From an uncultured Lachnospiraceae bacterium (GTDB lineage: Bacteria; Bacillota_A; Clostridia; Lachnospirales; Lachnospiraceae), in contig CAJUQU010000107.1 in the NCBI GenBank assembly GCA_910588595.1, forward strand, positions 1-11,102: a DNA stretch of 11,102 nt. The letters are read 5' to 3'. Numbering within the stretch: position 1 is the first letter of the stretch; the number at the start of each line of letters is the position of its first letter. This document shows positions 1 through 7,506 of the stretch, in pieces. Made by a program: the position numbers and the translations under genes. The notes beneath the pieces were generated by a model. That model ran no database searches. It was not told where the DNA came from and saw nothing but the letters and a program-made list of their open reading frames with translations.

Positions 1-3
1 GCC

Positions 4-45
4 CAGAAATTACTCAAGACGATTACTTGTCACAAGTAATTTCTG
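4..45. repeat. Nested palindromic element at the window edge
   Basis: Two overlapping perfect inverted repeats share one arm. CAGAAATTACT (4-14) pairs with AGTAATTTCTG (35-45), and ATTACTTGT (22-30) pairs with ACAAGTAAT (32-40) around a single C. The two pairings are mutually exclusive, so the sequence can form either a long hairpin or a tight 19-bp palindrome. There is no T-run on either side, so it does not look like an ordinary intrinsic terminator, although it lies just after the end of the minus-strand transport operon. It could be an operator for a dimeric regulator of a gene left of the window, or the end of a mobile element. Neither can be decided here. Confidence 0.6.
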
Positions 46-100
46 AACAGTTCCTAAAGTACGATTCGGATCGCAATGTGAGAAAGCAAATCTACGGGTG

Positions 101-229
101 TTAGAGTTCTATATATTCATAGTGCATCATCGCTGACTCCGTGCCACACCATGCTCCAACAGCCATATCGAAAATCGTATCAAATTTCCAGCGTTCTTTT
201 GAGGTGTCAAATCCGCTATCACCACCCAT
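101..229 (-). CDS. Small ORF of unknown function, possibly coupled to the permease gene
   Basis: This is a 42-codon frame that starts with ATG 1 nt after the permease stop codon (TGA at 231-233) and ends with TAA. It is too short to stand out in a simple ORF search. The protein begins MGGDSGFDTSKERWKFD and has a mixed, soluble-looking composition with four aromatic residues, one cysteine and no membrane segment or signal peptide. Codon use is ordinary and unlike random intergenic sequence. No separate ribosome binding site precedes it, so translation would depend on ribosomes terminating at the permease stop. I do not recognise the family. It could be a small translationally coupled protein, a remnant of a longer gene, or chance. 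Confidence 0.3.
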   Translation of the reverse strand: MGGDSGFDTSKERWKFDTIFDMAVGAWCGTESAMMHYEYIEL

Positions 230-230
230 T

Positions 231-2660
231 TCACCCGTGATACCGGATCCGCTCCACAAGAGACTCCCGCTTCACGTTCCTGCTCAGGACAAAGGACAGC
301 ACTGTCTGCAGCACTCCCATGAACAGAAGCAGAAACAGCACTTCCCTGACAGGAAAGTGGTAGATACCCAATCCGGCAAAGGAATTGGACTTGCAGTACC
401 GGAACAGCGCATAGCCCAGCGGAATACCCGCAACAAGCGACACCGCCGCTGTGCCTGCGCTGAGGAGGATCCCCTCCAGCTGGAGACTTTGATCCAGCTG
501 TCTGTTTGTCATGCCGACTGCCTGCAGCACGCCAAACTCCTGCTTTCTCGTGACAATGCTTGTGATCATCGTGTTTGCCATGTTCATAAAGCTGATAAAC
601 GCCACGATCACACAGATCAGATACACCGGCAGTTTTGTGACGCGCGTGGAGAGCTTTGCGATCGCAAGCTGGTCCTGATAGCTGTCGATCCTGATGTGTT
701 CCGCCCCCTCTGCCAGCCGCTCCAGCGCTTCCCGGACAGCGGCGGTATCTGCCGGTGCACAGTCGATCCAGATATCACAGTTGGTATCGCCCGTAAAGCC
801 CATTTTTTCATAGGTGTCCCTCGTCATAGCCATGTTCGCCCCCAGATACCGGAACGAGGCGATCATCTGCGGATTCCAGACCTTCTCCTGCACGCCGTCA
901 TAGAGTGAAAAATGATAGGTTCCGCCAATCTCAAAGCCACCGTCTTCCAAATAGAACTCCGTTCCATAGCACACCGCATCCTGCGCGCTCATCGCATCAT
1001 AGTCCAGTCCCTCCACCTCGTCATTCCTCACCGCCCTGTCAAAGTCCTCCCTTCCAAGGACCAGGATGCCATAGACATCTCCCGTCCGCTCTCCCGCCGC
1101 GTCCGTCTGTTCCGCATAGACTATGCGCTGCGTCCTGACATCTGTCACACCGGGAATCGCCCAGATCCTTTGTACAAGCTCCTCATCCAGGGGATTTGCC
1201 CGCAGGATATGATCCAGATTGTTCTCGGGGTATGCCTCGTCCTCCAGCCTGAACTGCAGCTGCAGCTGAAACTGCCCATGCCACACTTCCGCCCTCGCCA
1301 TGTACTCTGCGTCCATGTTTCCCAGCCAGTTTGCGAGCACGACGAAGAGCACGCAGGAGAGCCCCATCGTCAAGATTGTTGACACCGTGCGCTTTTTGTG
1401 GCTGGCGAGGTTTGCAAGCGTGAGTGTGACGACATTCAGCTCATGCCGCCCCCGCCGCAGTCCTCCCGCCCCGGCCGCATCCATATAGCGCATCGCTTCC
1501 ACCGCGGAGACTGACGCCACCACGCGCATCGGTTTCCTCAGCGCGATCCGCACCGTCACAAGCGCGAGCGCCGCCATCAGGATCAGCAGCGGCACACTCA
1601 AAACTGACACTCCTGTCATTTTTAGCGTGATGCCGCCGGCGTTCATCTCCTTTATGATGACTGCGAGCGCTGCCCTTGCCGCCGCGATCCCCAGAAGCAT
1701 CCCGACCGGTACACCGACACCTGCCAGGTACATGCCTTCCCGCAGAATGATCTGCCGCATCTGCCGCCTCGTGGCGCCGACTGCCTTGAGTCTTCCATAC
1801 TCCTGTATCTTCTGTATGACGCCGACCTGAAAAATATTGTAGACTACGATCACCGAAAAGAAAACGACACCTGCACAGGTCAGCGCACAGACCGCGATCG
1901 TCTCCGTTCCCGGATTCAGTCTCCAGTGCAGATAGTTGTTGTTGGCTGCGACATCCCGCTCGTCAATGCCGCAGCGGACTGCCAGCGACCGCATCACCTC
2001 CTCGCTGTTGTCAAACGTGAGATCCAGGCTTTCGTCAAGGCTGAACAGCACTTTATAGCGCCTGTCTGCCGCCGCGACAGACTTCTCATAATATTTTACG
2101 GACGTGCACGCCGCCATAAAATCTGTCTCGATCTCTCCCTGCCGCAAAAGACCGCAGATGACAAACTCCTCTGGCTTGTACGTTGATCTCAGATCCGTCC
2201 GGAGTGCGATCGTGACCCGGTCGCCGATCCGGGGATCCTCCACCCCAAGCTGCCTGAAAAACATCGGTGCGGCGGCAATCTCGTTTTCCGCCTCCGGATA
2301 GCGTCCCTCCACTATGGCGTTCTCCGTGTGGGACATCGCCCTCGCCTTCTCGTCCATGCAAGTCAGGATCAACGTCTTATCACTGTCCACCTCCGCATAG
2401 TCCGCGCTCAGTCCGATCTCCTCAAATGCCGCATAACGCCTCATCTCCTCGATACTTTCCATCGTCACGTCCCGGTAGACGCCATAAAATTCCCCGTACA
2501 GCTCCGCCGCGTTCACAAGCTGCAGCCTGATGATGCCGTACCCCGCACCCGAAACGGCTGTCAGGAGCAGCGTCGTGAGCGCGATCGAGATGATGATCAG
2601 AATGCTGCGCGTCCTGTCCTTTTTCACATTTGCCTTTGCAATCTCTGTTATCGTACTCAC
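231..2660 (-). CDS. ABC transporter permease, duplicated FtsX/MacB type
   Basis: This is an 809-residue membrane subunit of an ABC transporter. The first membrane helix is at about 18-42, followed by an extracellular MacB-type domain (about 45-250), then helices near 255-280, 308-335 and 350-373. The second half repeats the plan: a helix near 425-447, an extracellular region to about 675, then three helices up to the C-terminus. Each half carries the FtsX coupling motif, EYGRLKAVGATRRQ near 287 and EFGVLQAVGMTNRQ near 709. Two equal halves with two external domains differ from BceB, which has one large external loop. The GTG start overlaps the ATPase stop by 4 bp (GTGA) and has a GGGGGAG site upstream. 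Members of this superfamily move lipids, lipoproteins or antimicrobial peptides, or transmit mechanical force to cell-wall enzymes; the substrate here is unknown. With the adjacent TCS, a role in envelope stress or peptide resistance is likely. Confidence 0.9.
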   Translation of the reverse strand: MSTITEIAKANVKKDRTRSILIIISIALTTLLLTAVSGAGYGIIRLQLVNAAELYGEFYGVYRDVTMESIEEMRRYAAFEEIGLSADYAEVDSDKTLILTCMDEKARAMSHTENAIVEGRYPEAENEIAAAPMFFRQLGVEDPRIGDRVTIALRTDLRSTYKPEEFVICGLLRQGEIETDFMAACTSVKYYEKSVAAADRRYKVLFSLDESLDLTFDNSEEVMRSLAVRCGIDERDVAANNNYLHWRLNPGTETIAVCALTCAGVVFFSVIVVYNIFQVGVIQKIQEYGRLKAVGATRRQMRQIILREGMYLAGVGVPVGMLLGIAAARAALAVIIKEMNAGGITLKMTGVSVLSVPLLILMAALALVTVRIALRKPMRVVASVSAVEAMRYMDAAGAGGLRRGRHELNVVTLTLANLASHKKRTVSTILTMGLSCVLFVVLANWLGNMDAEYMARAEVWHGQFQLQLQFRLEDEAYPENNLDHILRANPLDEELVQRIWAIPGVTDVRTQRIVYAEQTDAAGERTGDVYGILVLGREDFDRAVRNDEVEGLDYDAMSAQDAVCYGTEFYLEDGGFEIGGTYHFSLYDGVQEKVWNPQMIASFRYLGANMAMTRDTYEKMGFTGDTNCDIWIDCAPADTAAVREALERLAEGAEHIRIDSYQDQLAIAKLSTRVTKLPVYLICVIVAFISFMNMANTMITSIVTRKQEFGVLQAVGMTNRQLDQSLQLEGILLSAGTAAVSLVAGIPLGYALFRYCKSNSFAGLGIYHFPVREVLFLLLFMGVLQTVLSFVLSRNVKRESLVERIRYHG

Positions 2661-3343
2661 CGCATCTCCCCCACCTTTCCGTCCTCGATCACGATCACCC
2701 TGTCGGCTGATTGGGCGATATCTTCATCATGCGTGATCATCACAAGCGTCTGCCCATACTTTTGCGCGGACATCTTCATCAATCCTATCACCTCGTCGCT
2801 CGTCCTCGAGTCCAGATTGCCTGTCGGCTCATCCGCAAAAACGATATCCGGCCTTGTCGACAGTGCCCTCGCGATCGCCACGCGCTGCTGCTGACCGCCC
2901 GAAAGCGTGTTTGGCAGATTATGGATCTTGTCATCGAGCCCCAGCGTGCCCACGATATCTCTCACAAAAGCTGTGTCGCATCTCCTTCCGTCGAGCCCGG
3001 CAGGCAGCACGATATTCTCCCACACATTGATCGACGAGACCAGATTAAACGCCTGAAAGACAAACCCCATCTTCCGCCTGCGGAAAACGGCAAGGGCGTC
3101 CTCCTTCAGCGAAAAGAGTTCCATGTCACCCACATACACCTTTCCGCCCGTCGGATAGTCAAGTCCCCCCAGCAGGTGCAGCAGCGTGCTCTTTCCGGAA
3201 CCTGATTTTCCCACGACTGCCACAAACTCCCCCCGCCCAATGGCAATATTGACGTCATCCACCGCCCGCACCTCATTCTCTCCCGCACCGTAATATTTGC
3301 ACAAGTGCTCTGTCCTCAAGATTGTGTCCATGTTCATCTTCAT
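2657..3343 (-). CDS. ABC transporter ATP-binding protein (MacB/LolD/BceA class)
   Basis: This is a 228-residue cytoplasmic ATPase that would power the FtsX-type permease. Visible motifs are Walker A GKSGSGKST (45-53), Q-loop glutamine in FVFQAFN (97), signature LSGGQ (147-151), Walker B IVFADEP (167-173) with catalytic Glu172, the D-loop after it, and the switch histidine in MITHD (205). Length is normal for the family. An upstream in-frame ATG at 3364 exists, but AGGAGG lies inside that extension, 9 nt before the ATG at 3343, so the shorter protein beginning MKMNMDTILR is preferred. The stop overlaps the permease start by 4 bp, indicating translational coupling. A terminator and a candidate activator site lie upstream, so the pair probably has its own regulated promoter. 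Confidence 0.93.
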   Translation of the reverse strand: MKMNMDTILRTEHLCKYYGAGENEVRAVDDVNIAIGRGEFVAVVGKSGSGKSTLLHLLGGLDYPTGGKVYVGDMELFSLKEDALAVFRRRKMGFVFQAFNLVSSINVWENIVLPAGLDGRRCDTAFVRDIVGTLGLDDKIHNLPNTLSGGQQQRVAIARALSTRPDIVFADEPTGNLDSRTSDEVIGLMKMSAQKYGQTLVMITHDEDIAQSADRVIVIEDGKVGEMR

Positions 3344-3370
3344 CAAAAATATCCTCCTATCCATACTGCC

Positions 3371-3404
3371 ATTATCCCACCGTTTTCTTTCAATCTGCTT
3401 TCAA
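3371..3404 (-). promoter_or_regulatory. Candidate response-regulator operator and extended -10 promoter for the ABC genes
   Basis: Two perfect copies of TTGAAAG (minus strand; plus-strand CTTTCAA at 3387-3393 and 3398-3404) are spaced 11 bp start to start, the head-to-tail, one-helical-turn pattern usual for OmpR/PhoB-family regulators. Downstream on the minus strand is TGGGATAAT, an extended -10 (hexamer GATAAT at 3371-3376). The position where a -35 would lie (about 3394-3399) reads AGCAGA, a poor match, and falls inside the repeat pair. This is the layout of an activator-dependent promoter. It sits between the terminator after the kinase gene and the ATPase ribosome binding site. The inferred regulator is the OmpR-type protein at 5992-6672. 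Confidence 0.5.
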
Positions 3405-3409
3405 AATAC

Positions 3410-3441
3410 AAAAAAAGCCTTACAGATTTGTAAGACTTTTT
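3410..3441 (-). terminator. Intrinsic terminator between kinase and ABC genes
   Basis: Plus-strand 3412-3423 (AAAAAGCCTTAC) pairs with 3430-3441 around a 6-nt loop, giving a 12-bp stem with one G-U pair. In minus-strand transcription the stem is followed by a run of seven T (3416-3410). It lies 33 bp after the kinase stop codon. A-tracts on the other side mean it could also act on plus-strand transcripts. It suggests that the regulator/lipoprotein/kinase unit and the ABC unit are separate or only partly coupled transcripts. Confidence 0.75.
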
Positions 3442-3473
3442 CCAAGTATCGTTCTTCCCCTCAACTGCAGCCG

Positions 3474-5078
3474 CTACAACAGATACGGCAGCTGGAACAC
3501 AAAGCAGCTCCCCTGCCTCCCATGCCGCGGCGCCGCGACCACAAGCGTCCCTTCATGCCTCGATGCGATCTCGCGCGCCAGGTACAGCCCCACGCCGGAA
3601 CCAGACTCCCTCTGCACCGTCTCCGCCTCGCCCCTGTAAAAGCGCTGAAAGATCTTATTCCACTCTTTTCTGGGGATTCCAATACCTTCGTCCTCGATCT
3701 CAACGCGCACATAAACTGTCATCCGAATCATGCGGATCGTGACCGTCGTCCGACGCGCACTGTATTTCACCGCGTTTTCCAGCACATTCAGAAACGCCTC
3801 GCACAGCCATCTCGCATCATGCAGCACCCGGATCTGCTGCAGTTCCTCCTCCGCCTCCAGCCCGATCTCGATCTCCCGCTCCTCCGCCCTGGAATAGATG
3901 CGGTTCACAGCGAGCAGGATCGTGTCAAACAGCTTCCGCTTCTCCTTCCTGAGTTCGATCATACCCGTCTCCATGCGCGAAATATTGACCAGCGCCGACA
4001 CCAGCTCCTCCAGCCGCAGGATCTGGACACCGCACCGCCCCAAAAACTCCTGACGTTCCATCTCATTCAGATCGCCGGACTGCAGGACCTCGAAACTGGT
4101 CTTGAGCGCCGCGACCGGTGTCTTGAGCTGATGCGAGATGTCCGTCACAAGCGCTTTCGTCCCCTCCCGCTCCGCGCCAGCCTGCAGTCCAAACAACTCG
4201 ATACTGTCAGCCAGTGCATCAAACTCCATCAGCAGGCGTCCCAGATCCTCATCGGCGTCCTCCAGCACGTGTAACAGTTCAGCCTCCGGCTTCCTGTTGC
4301 AAGCGTCAAGGCATGCAAAAACCGCTTCGCGGTTGGCTTGACGCATCTCAACCCTATGCTTTCTCACGGACTTTGCAGCGTAGTGCGAAGTCCTGGGCTG
4401 AACTGTTACCAGCATGTTCCGTCTGCCCTCAGCCGCCCCTGCGTACGCATCTGTCTCACTGGCAATCTGCCAGGAAGCTTTTCCTTTTTTTGTGTGTTGG
4501 GCATCTGTCTCACTGGCAATCTGCCAGGGAGCTTTTTCCTTTCCAGCGTGCCGGGCATCCATCAGTTTAAGTCGATAATCCTTCTCTGCACACGTACTTC
4601 CCCTGCGTGGATGTGCATACAAACCGCCCCCAGCGCTATCGCGCAGTGCAGTCACACGCTCCTGCAGTCGGAGCAGTTCCAGTTTCCGCATCTGCTCACG
4701 CTTTTTGTCCGTCAGCAAGAGCAGCGCCACAAATCCAACAGAAACCAGCAGAAATATCGCGATGATCACTGCCCAGTCAAGATACAGGGATTTTTTGTAA
4801 CGGTTTGCAAAATCTGCGTGAAATCCATACAAAGCCAGGCGCCGCTCTGCATCTGCAGCATCCGCCAGGCGCTGTCCTTTCAACAGTCCTGTCACAATAT
4901 CGACGGATTCCCTTTCTTCACCCGGCTGTTCCAGCACCGCATAAAGGATCTCCATCTTTTCCTCATAATCGCGCTGCGCCTGAACCATCAGTATCATTGC
5001 CGGCAGCGCCATTGCAATAAATATCAATGCCGCCTTTACAAAAGATTTCTTATTATAATTTCTTATCTTGTTTTTCAC
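3474..5078 (-). CDS. Sensor histidine kinase with repeat-derived linker
   Basis: This 534-residue membrane kinase is the likely partner of the regulator at 5992-6672. It has a helix at about 14-33, a short external domain (34-100), a second helix at 102-123, a charged coiled segment to about 145, and an unusual linker of roughly 150-265. The HisKA domain follows, with phospho-acceptor His316 in DISHQLKTP, then the ATPase domain with the N-box NVLENAVKYS (Asn435), the G1 box DEGIGIP (463-469) and the G2 box GSGVGLYLA (493-501). The start is GTG; the ribosome site (GGGAA) is very close to it, so the exact start is uncertain. The linker contains two tandem 18-residue repeats (WQIASETDA core) and a palindrome-rich stretch, both coded by DNA repeats described separately. 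The catalytic core is complete, so it should be active. The external domain is too small for an obvious ligand pocket; sensing through the transporter or lipoprotein is possible. Confidence 0.9.
   Translation of the reverse strand: MKNKIRNYNKKSFVKAALIFIAMALPAMILMVQAQRDYEEKMEILYAVLEQPGEERESVDIVTGLLKGQRLADAADAERRLALYGFHADFANRYKKSLYLDWAVIIAIFLLVSVGFVALLLLTDKKREQMRKLELLRLQERVTALRDSAGGGLYAHPRRGSTCAEKDYRLKLMDARHAGKEKAPWQIASETDAQHTKKGKASWQIASETDAYAGAAEGRRNMLVTVQPRTSHYAAKSVRKHRVEMRQANREAVFACLDACNRKPEAELLHVLEDADEDLGRLLMEFDALADSIELFGLQAGAEREGTKALVTDISHQLKTPVAALKTSFEVLQSGDLNEMERQEFLGRCGVQILRLEELVSALVNISRMETGMIELRKEKRKLFDTILLAVNRIYSRAEEREIEIGLEAEEELQQIRVLHDARWLCEAFLNVLENAVKYSARRTTVTIRMIRMTVYVRVEIEDEGIGIPRKEWNKIFQRFYRGEAETVQRESGSGVGLYLAREIASRHEGTLVVAAPRHGRQGSCFVFQLPYLL
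4271..4409. repeat. Palindrome-bounded element inside the kinase gene
   Basis: The segment is bounded by a perfect 14-bp inverted repeat, GTAACAGTTCAGCC (4271-4284) and its complement (4396-4409). Inside are two further hairpins. GCGTCAAG (4303-4310) pairs with CTTGACGC (4337-4344) and encloses AACCGC/GCGGTT (4320-4334, 3-nt loop). GGACTTTGC (4368-4376) pairs with GCGAAGTCC (4385-4393) with one wobble pair. The whole can fold as a closed multi-branched structure. It encodes kinase residues about 224-270, just before the HisKA domain, and the reading frame stays open. This resembles small palindromic elements that settle in coding regions in frame, as known for Rickettsia palindromic elements; membership of any named family is not claimed. 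Confidence 0.6.
4447..4554. repeat. Two tandem 54-bp repeats with palindromic core inside the kinase gene
   Basis: Units at 4447-4500 and 4501-4554 both begin GCATCTGTCTCACTGGCAAT and stay near identical for about 30 bp before diverging; a third unit starts with GCATC at 4555 but does not continue. Each has the palindrome CTGGCA-atc-TGCCAG. The 54-bp period is 18 codons, so the repeat keeps the kinase frame and appears as two 18-residue units with the core WQIASETDA (about residues 175-211). Conservation is concentrated around the palindrome, which suggests a DNA- or RNA-level element rather than selection on protein. Confidence 0.8.
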
Positions 5079-5112
5079 TTCCCATCATAACCGTTCGCGC
5101 AAAGCATCCCTT

Positions 5113-5892
5113 TCATATCTTGAATTTCCGGGACAACAGTTTCCTGCGCATGCACCAGTAGACAATAGCACCCACAGGAATCGCAAAGATAAACTTCCTG
5201 AATCCGCCGCTGTAAATCTTAAAGGAGGACAGGACAAACCAGATCACGCTCCCGCCTATATGAAAGTTGGCAGGCGCTACCTGTATCCAGAATCCTATAA
5301 AAGTCAGCGCTGCCGCGAGCCAGACGCCAAACAGCCGCGGACGTTTCCGAAGGATATCGACTACCGTGACAATGATAAAGAGATAAGACAGTATACTAAG
5401 AACCAACAATCCCCACTGGAGGGCGGAATTCTCCCTGGCAGTCGTGAACCCTCCGCTGATCAGCACAGGCTCGGCGCCAACATTGATATCGAACCGATAT
5501 ATGCCCTCTCCGATATCGTCAGACCGGTAAGTCAGCGTGATCGTGTATGACTGCTCCTGGGTGTATACATAATACTGTGCCTGACAGACAAGGGAATTCC
5601 CGGATTGGTTAAAATTCTTTTTCGTGTTGATAGACCTCAGTTTCGCAGTGTGCCCGTCCGATCTCTCCCAGAGACGGCGGACCGTCTCGTAGGATTCATC
5701 AAATTCCTCCCGGGTGACAATACCTGGATACATGGCTTGAAAGATCGCGTCGGCATCATCCTCATTGAGCGCCTCGATCAAGTGCTCTAACTCCTGATCC
5801 ATGTCCTCTCTTTTCAGCATATCCGAGCAGCCTGACAGCACACAGCATAACAGAATAGAAAGAAGCACTGTTACTACATTTGTTTTTTTCAT
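5113..5892 (-). CDS. Lipoprotein with C-terminal membrane segments, unknown function
   Basis: This 259-residue protein is coded between the response regulator and the kinase. It starts with a lipoprotein signal (MKKT, hydrophobic core, lipobox LSGC with Cys22 as the predicted lipidated residue). Residues about 25-145 form a soluble external domain with a helical first part (LEHLIEALNEDDADAIFQAM) and a later beta-rich part, reminiscent of NTF2-like/DUF4878-type lipoprotein folds, but not clearly assigned. Hydrophobic stretches near 160-180, 186-206, 211-225 and 232-248 look like three or four membrane helices, an uncommon addition to a lipoprotein. ATG at 5892 is preferred because GGGGGGAA lies just upstream; a TTG at 5907 would lie within that site. 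The kinase gene follows after 34 bp, so the two are probably co-transcribed. Context suggests an accessory sensor or an immunity-like protein for the system. Confidence 0.75.
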   Translation of the reverse strand: MKKTNVVTVLLSILLCCVLSGCSDMLKREDMDQELEHLIEALNEDDADAIFQAMYPGIVTREEFDESYETVRRLWERSDGHTAKLRSINTKKNFNQSGNSLVCQAQYYVYTQEQSYTITLTYRSDDIGEGIYRFDINVGAEPVLISGGFTTARENSALQWGLLVLSILSYLFIIVTVVDILRKRPRLFGVWLAAALTFIGFWIQVAPANFHIGGSVIWFVLSSFKIYSGGFRKFIFAIPVGAIVYWCMRRKLLSRKFKI

Positions 5893-5991
5893 TGAAATTC
5901 CCCCCAACTTATTTTTTAGACTCTCAACGTCCCTATTTGCCTTTTCCCGCGAGATGATACTTTGTCAGATGTGCACAAATTTGCCGCGCAT

Positions 5992-6672
5992 TCAGATCCG
6001 AAACACATATCCGATCCCCCTCACATTCTTGATATACTGCGGCTTTGCCGGATCCTCCTCGATCTTCTCGCGCAGGCGGCGAACCATGACCGCCACCGTG
6101 TTCTCCTCCACAAAATCTCCCTCCACGTCGAAAAGAAAGTCCAGGATCTGCCCCTTCGACAGGATCTGATTTGGACTCTGCACAAACAGCAGCAGCAGCT
6201 TCCACTCCGTTTTGGTGAAAAACAGCTCTTCACTCTCCTTCCACGCGCGCATCTCATTTATGCTGACCCGAAGCTTTCCAAAAGACAGCAAACGATCCTC
6301 GCCTTTCCTGTTCCGCCCAAAATACGCCTGCACTTTCAGTGTCAGCACGGACAGGGAAAACGGCTTTGCCATGTAATCATCCGCCCCCGCGCTGTACCCC
6401 ATCACATAATCCGTCTCACTGTCGAGGGCAGTCAGACACAAGATATAGATATCACTATCGTTTTTTCGCACCTTCGCTATAAAATCCAGACCGCTGCCGT
6501 CCGGCAGCGTGAGGTCACAGATCAACATCTGCGGCTGGTGCCTTTCAAGCAGCTGCTGCGCCTCGCGGATGCTGCCGCACGCATATACCTGATACCCTGC
6601 CTTTTCCAACGTAAAGCACACCCCGCGGTTTACGCTCTCCTCGTCCTCGAGCAATAAAATGACACCTTCCAC
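5992..6672 (-). CDS. OmpR-family DNA-binding response regulator
   Basis: This 226-residue two-domain regulator has an N-terminal receiver domain (about 4-115) with an acidic pair at Asp10/Glu11, phosphorylation site Asp53 in LICDLTLPDG, switch residue Thr81 and conserved Lys103 in AKPFS. A winged-helix DNA-binding domain (about 128-225) ends with the typical VRGIGYVFRI. The start is GTG at 6670-6672, with AAAGGAG 7 nt upstream. It is the first gene of the minus-strand locus. The lipoprotein and kinase genes follow; the gap to the lipoprotein gene is 99 bp. Phosphorylation by the kinase at 3474-5078 should let it bind direct-repeat operators; a matching repeat pair lies in front of the ABC ATPase gene. 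Confidence 0.95.
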   Translation of the reverse strand: MEGVILLLEDEESVNRGVCFTLEKAGYQVYACGSIREAQQLLERHQPQMLICDLTLPDGSGLDFIAKVRKNDSDIYILCLTALDSETDYVMGYSAGADDYMAKPFSLSVLTLKVQAYFGRNRKGEDRLLSFGKLRVSINEMRAWKESEELFFTKTEWKLLLLFVQSPNQILSKGQILDFLFDVEGDFVEENTVAVMVRRLREKIEEDPAKPQYIKNVRGIGYVFRI

Positions 6673-6686
6673 AAAAATGCTCCTTT

Positions 6687-7506
6687 TTCAAAAAAACAAG
6701 GACTCCGCCCTGCTCTCCCTTCGAGTTATTCAATCCTGAAATTCTCTGCCTTTTCATCTGTGACCAGTCCGGTCGGCGCTCCTGAAAACTGATGATTTTA
6801 TGCTAACTCTCATTTGTCAGACGCGGTGGAATCTCTGTTCAAGAGCATGAATTCTTTGATTTCATGCTATCCATACCCGATATTCTCTGACGTGCTCTGT
6901 TATTCTGCCGTCCTCTCTTTTGATATCTTAACACATTTTCCCTCTAAATACCACTGAAAATATGGATTTTGTCACGGCAAACGCAAGCTTTGTGAATAAA
7001 ATGTAACTACTCATGTTGATGCAACATATGAAATCATTTTATTCTAAAGCGCTTGCTTTTGCAGGTGGTTAGTACTGTTTATCTGTATATTTTTATATAA
7101 TTTTTGCAACAAACACAGTTCATTTTTTTAAATAGGGGGCATGCGTTTACCCTGTCCAATTTCTCCTCACTGCACACTAAAACACTATCGTTTATTCCTA
7201 TGTCAAGTACGCCAGGTCGACAAAGATTATGACTTTTTCTTATATCAACTTTAATTGAACAAATCCAGAAAACTACACAAAAGATTTTACATTTTGTATT
7301 TCACTCGCGGACAAAACAAATACAAAATCTCAACTGTATCGTTTTATGGCGGACAAATTTATGCAACATTTCAAACTTGCTCATTTATAATGATCAATCT
7401 GTTTACAAATACTGTCCACACCTTCAAGCCTAAAAACGATGCAAAAAAGATTAGCGTACTCAGAATCCGTTCAAATTTTTATTCGAATAAATATTCGATT
7501 ATCATA
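6687..7506. other. Gene-poor AT-rich intergenic region between divergent transcription units
   Basis: No convincing gene was found on either strand over about 820 bp; the AT content rises strongly after about 6950. Structures seen are a hairpin AGCATGAA/TTCATGCT (6844-6851 and 6861-6868), a 15-bp palindrome ATGTTG-atg-CAACAT (7013-7027), an 11-bp inverted repeat ATTTTGTATTT (7291-7301) with 7318-7328, and the palindrome TATTCGAATA (7480-7489) followed by a second TATTCGA at 7492. The last two lie upstream of the rpn promoter and could be regulator sites. Promoters of both flanking units must lie in or next to this region. It may also hold remnants of lost genes, but none is recognisable. Confidence 0.6.
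6957..6986 (-). promoter_or_regulatory. Weak candidate promoter for the response regulator unit
   Basis: On the minus strand TTGCGT (6981-6986) and TATTTT (6957-6962) are separated by 18 bp. Both are imperfect hexamers, and the resulting leader to the GTG start would be about 280 nt, so this is only a possible site. No better match was noticed closer to the gene. Confidence 0.2.

Noticed and set aside
141..908. Long plus-strand frame (255 codons)
   Set aside because: It is antisense to the permease gene; composition is rich in His, Arg, Cys and Pro as expected for a shadow of GC-rich coding DNA, and it has no ribosome binding site.
3297..4274. Plus-strand frame of 325 codons opposite the kinase gene
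   Set aside because: The minus strand codes a complete kinase with all motifs; the plus frame has shadow composition.
7141..7254. Plus-strand 37-codon frame after a GGGGG run
   Set aside because: The purine run is only 1 nt from the ATG, too close to act as a ribosome binding site, and the peptide resembles no family.
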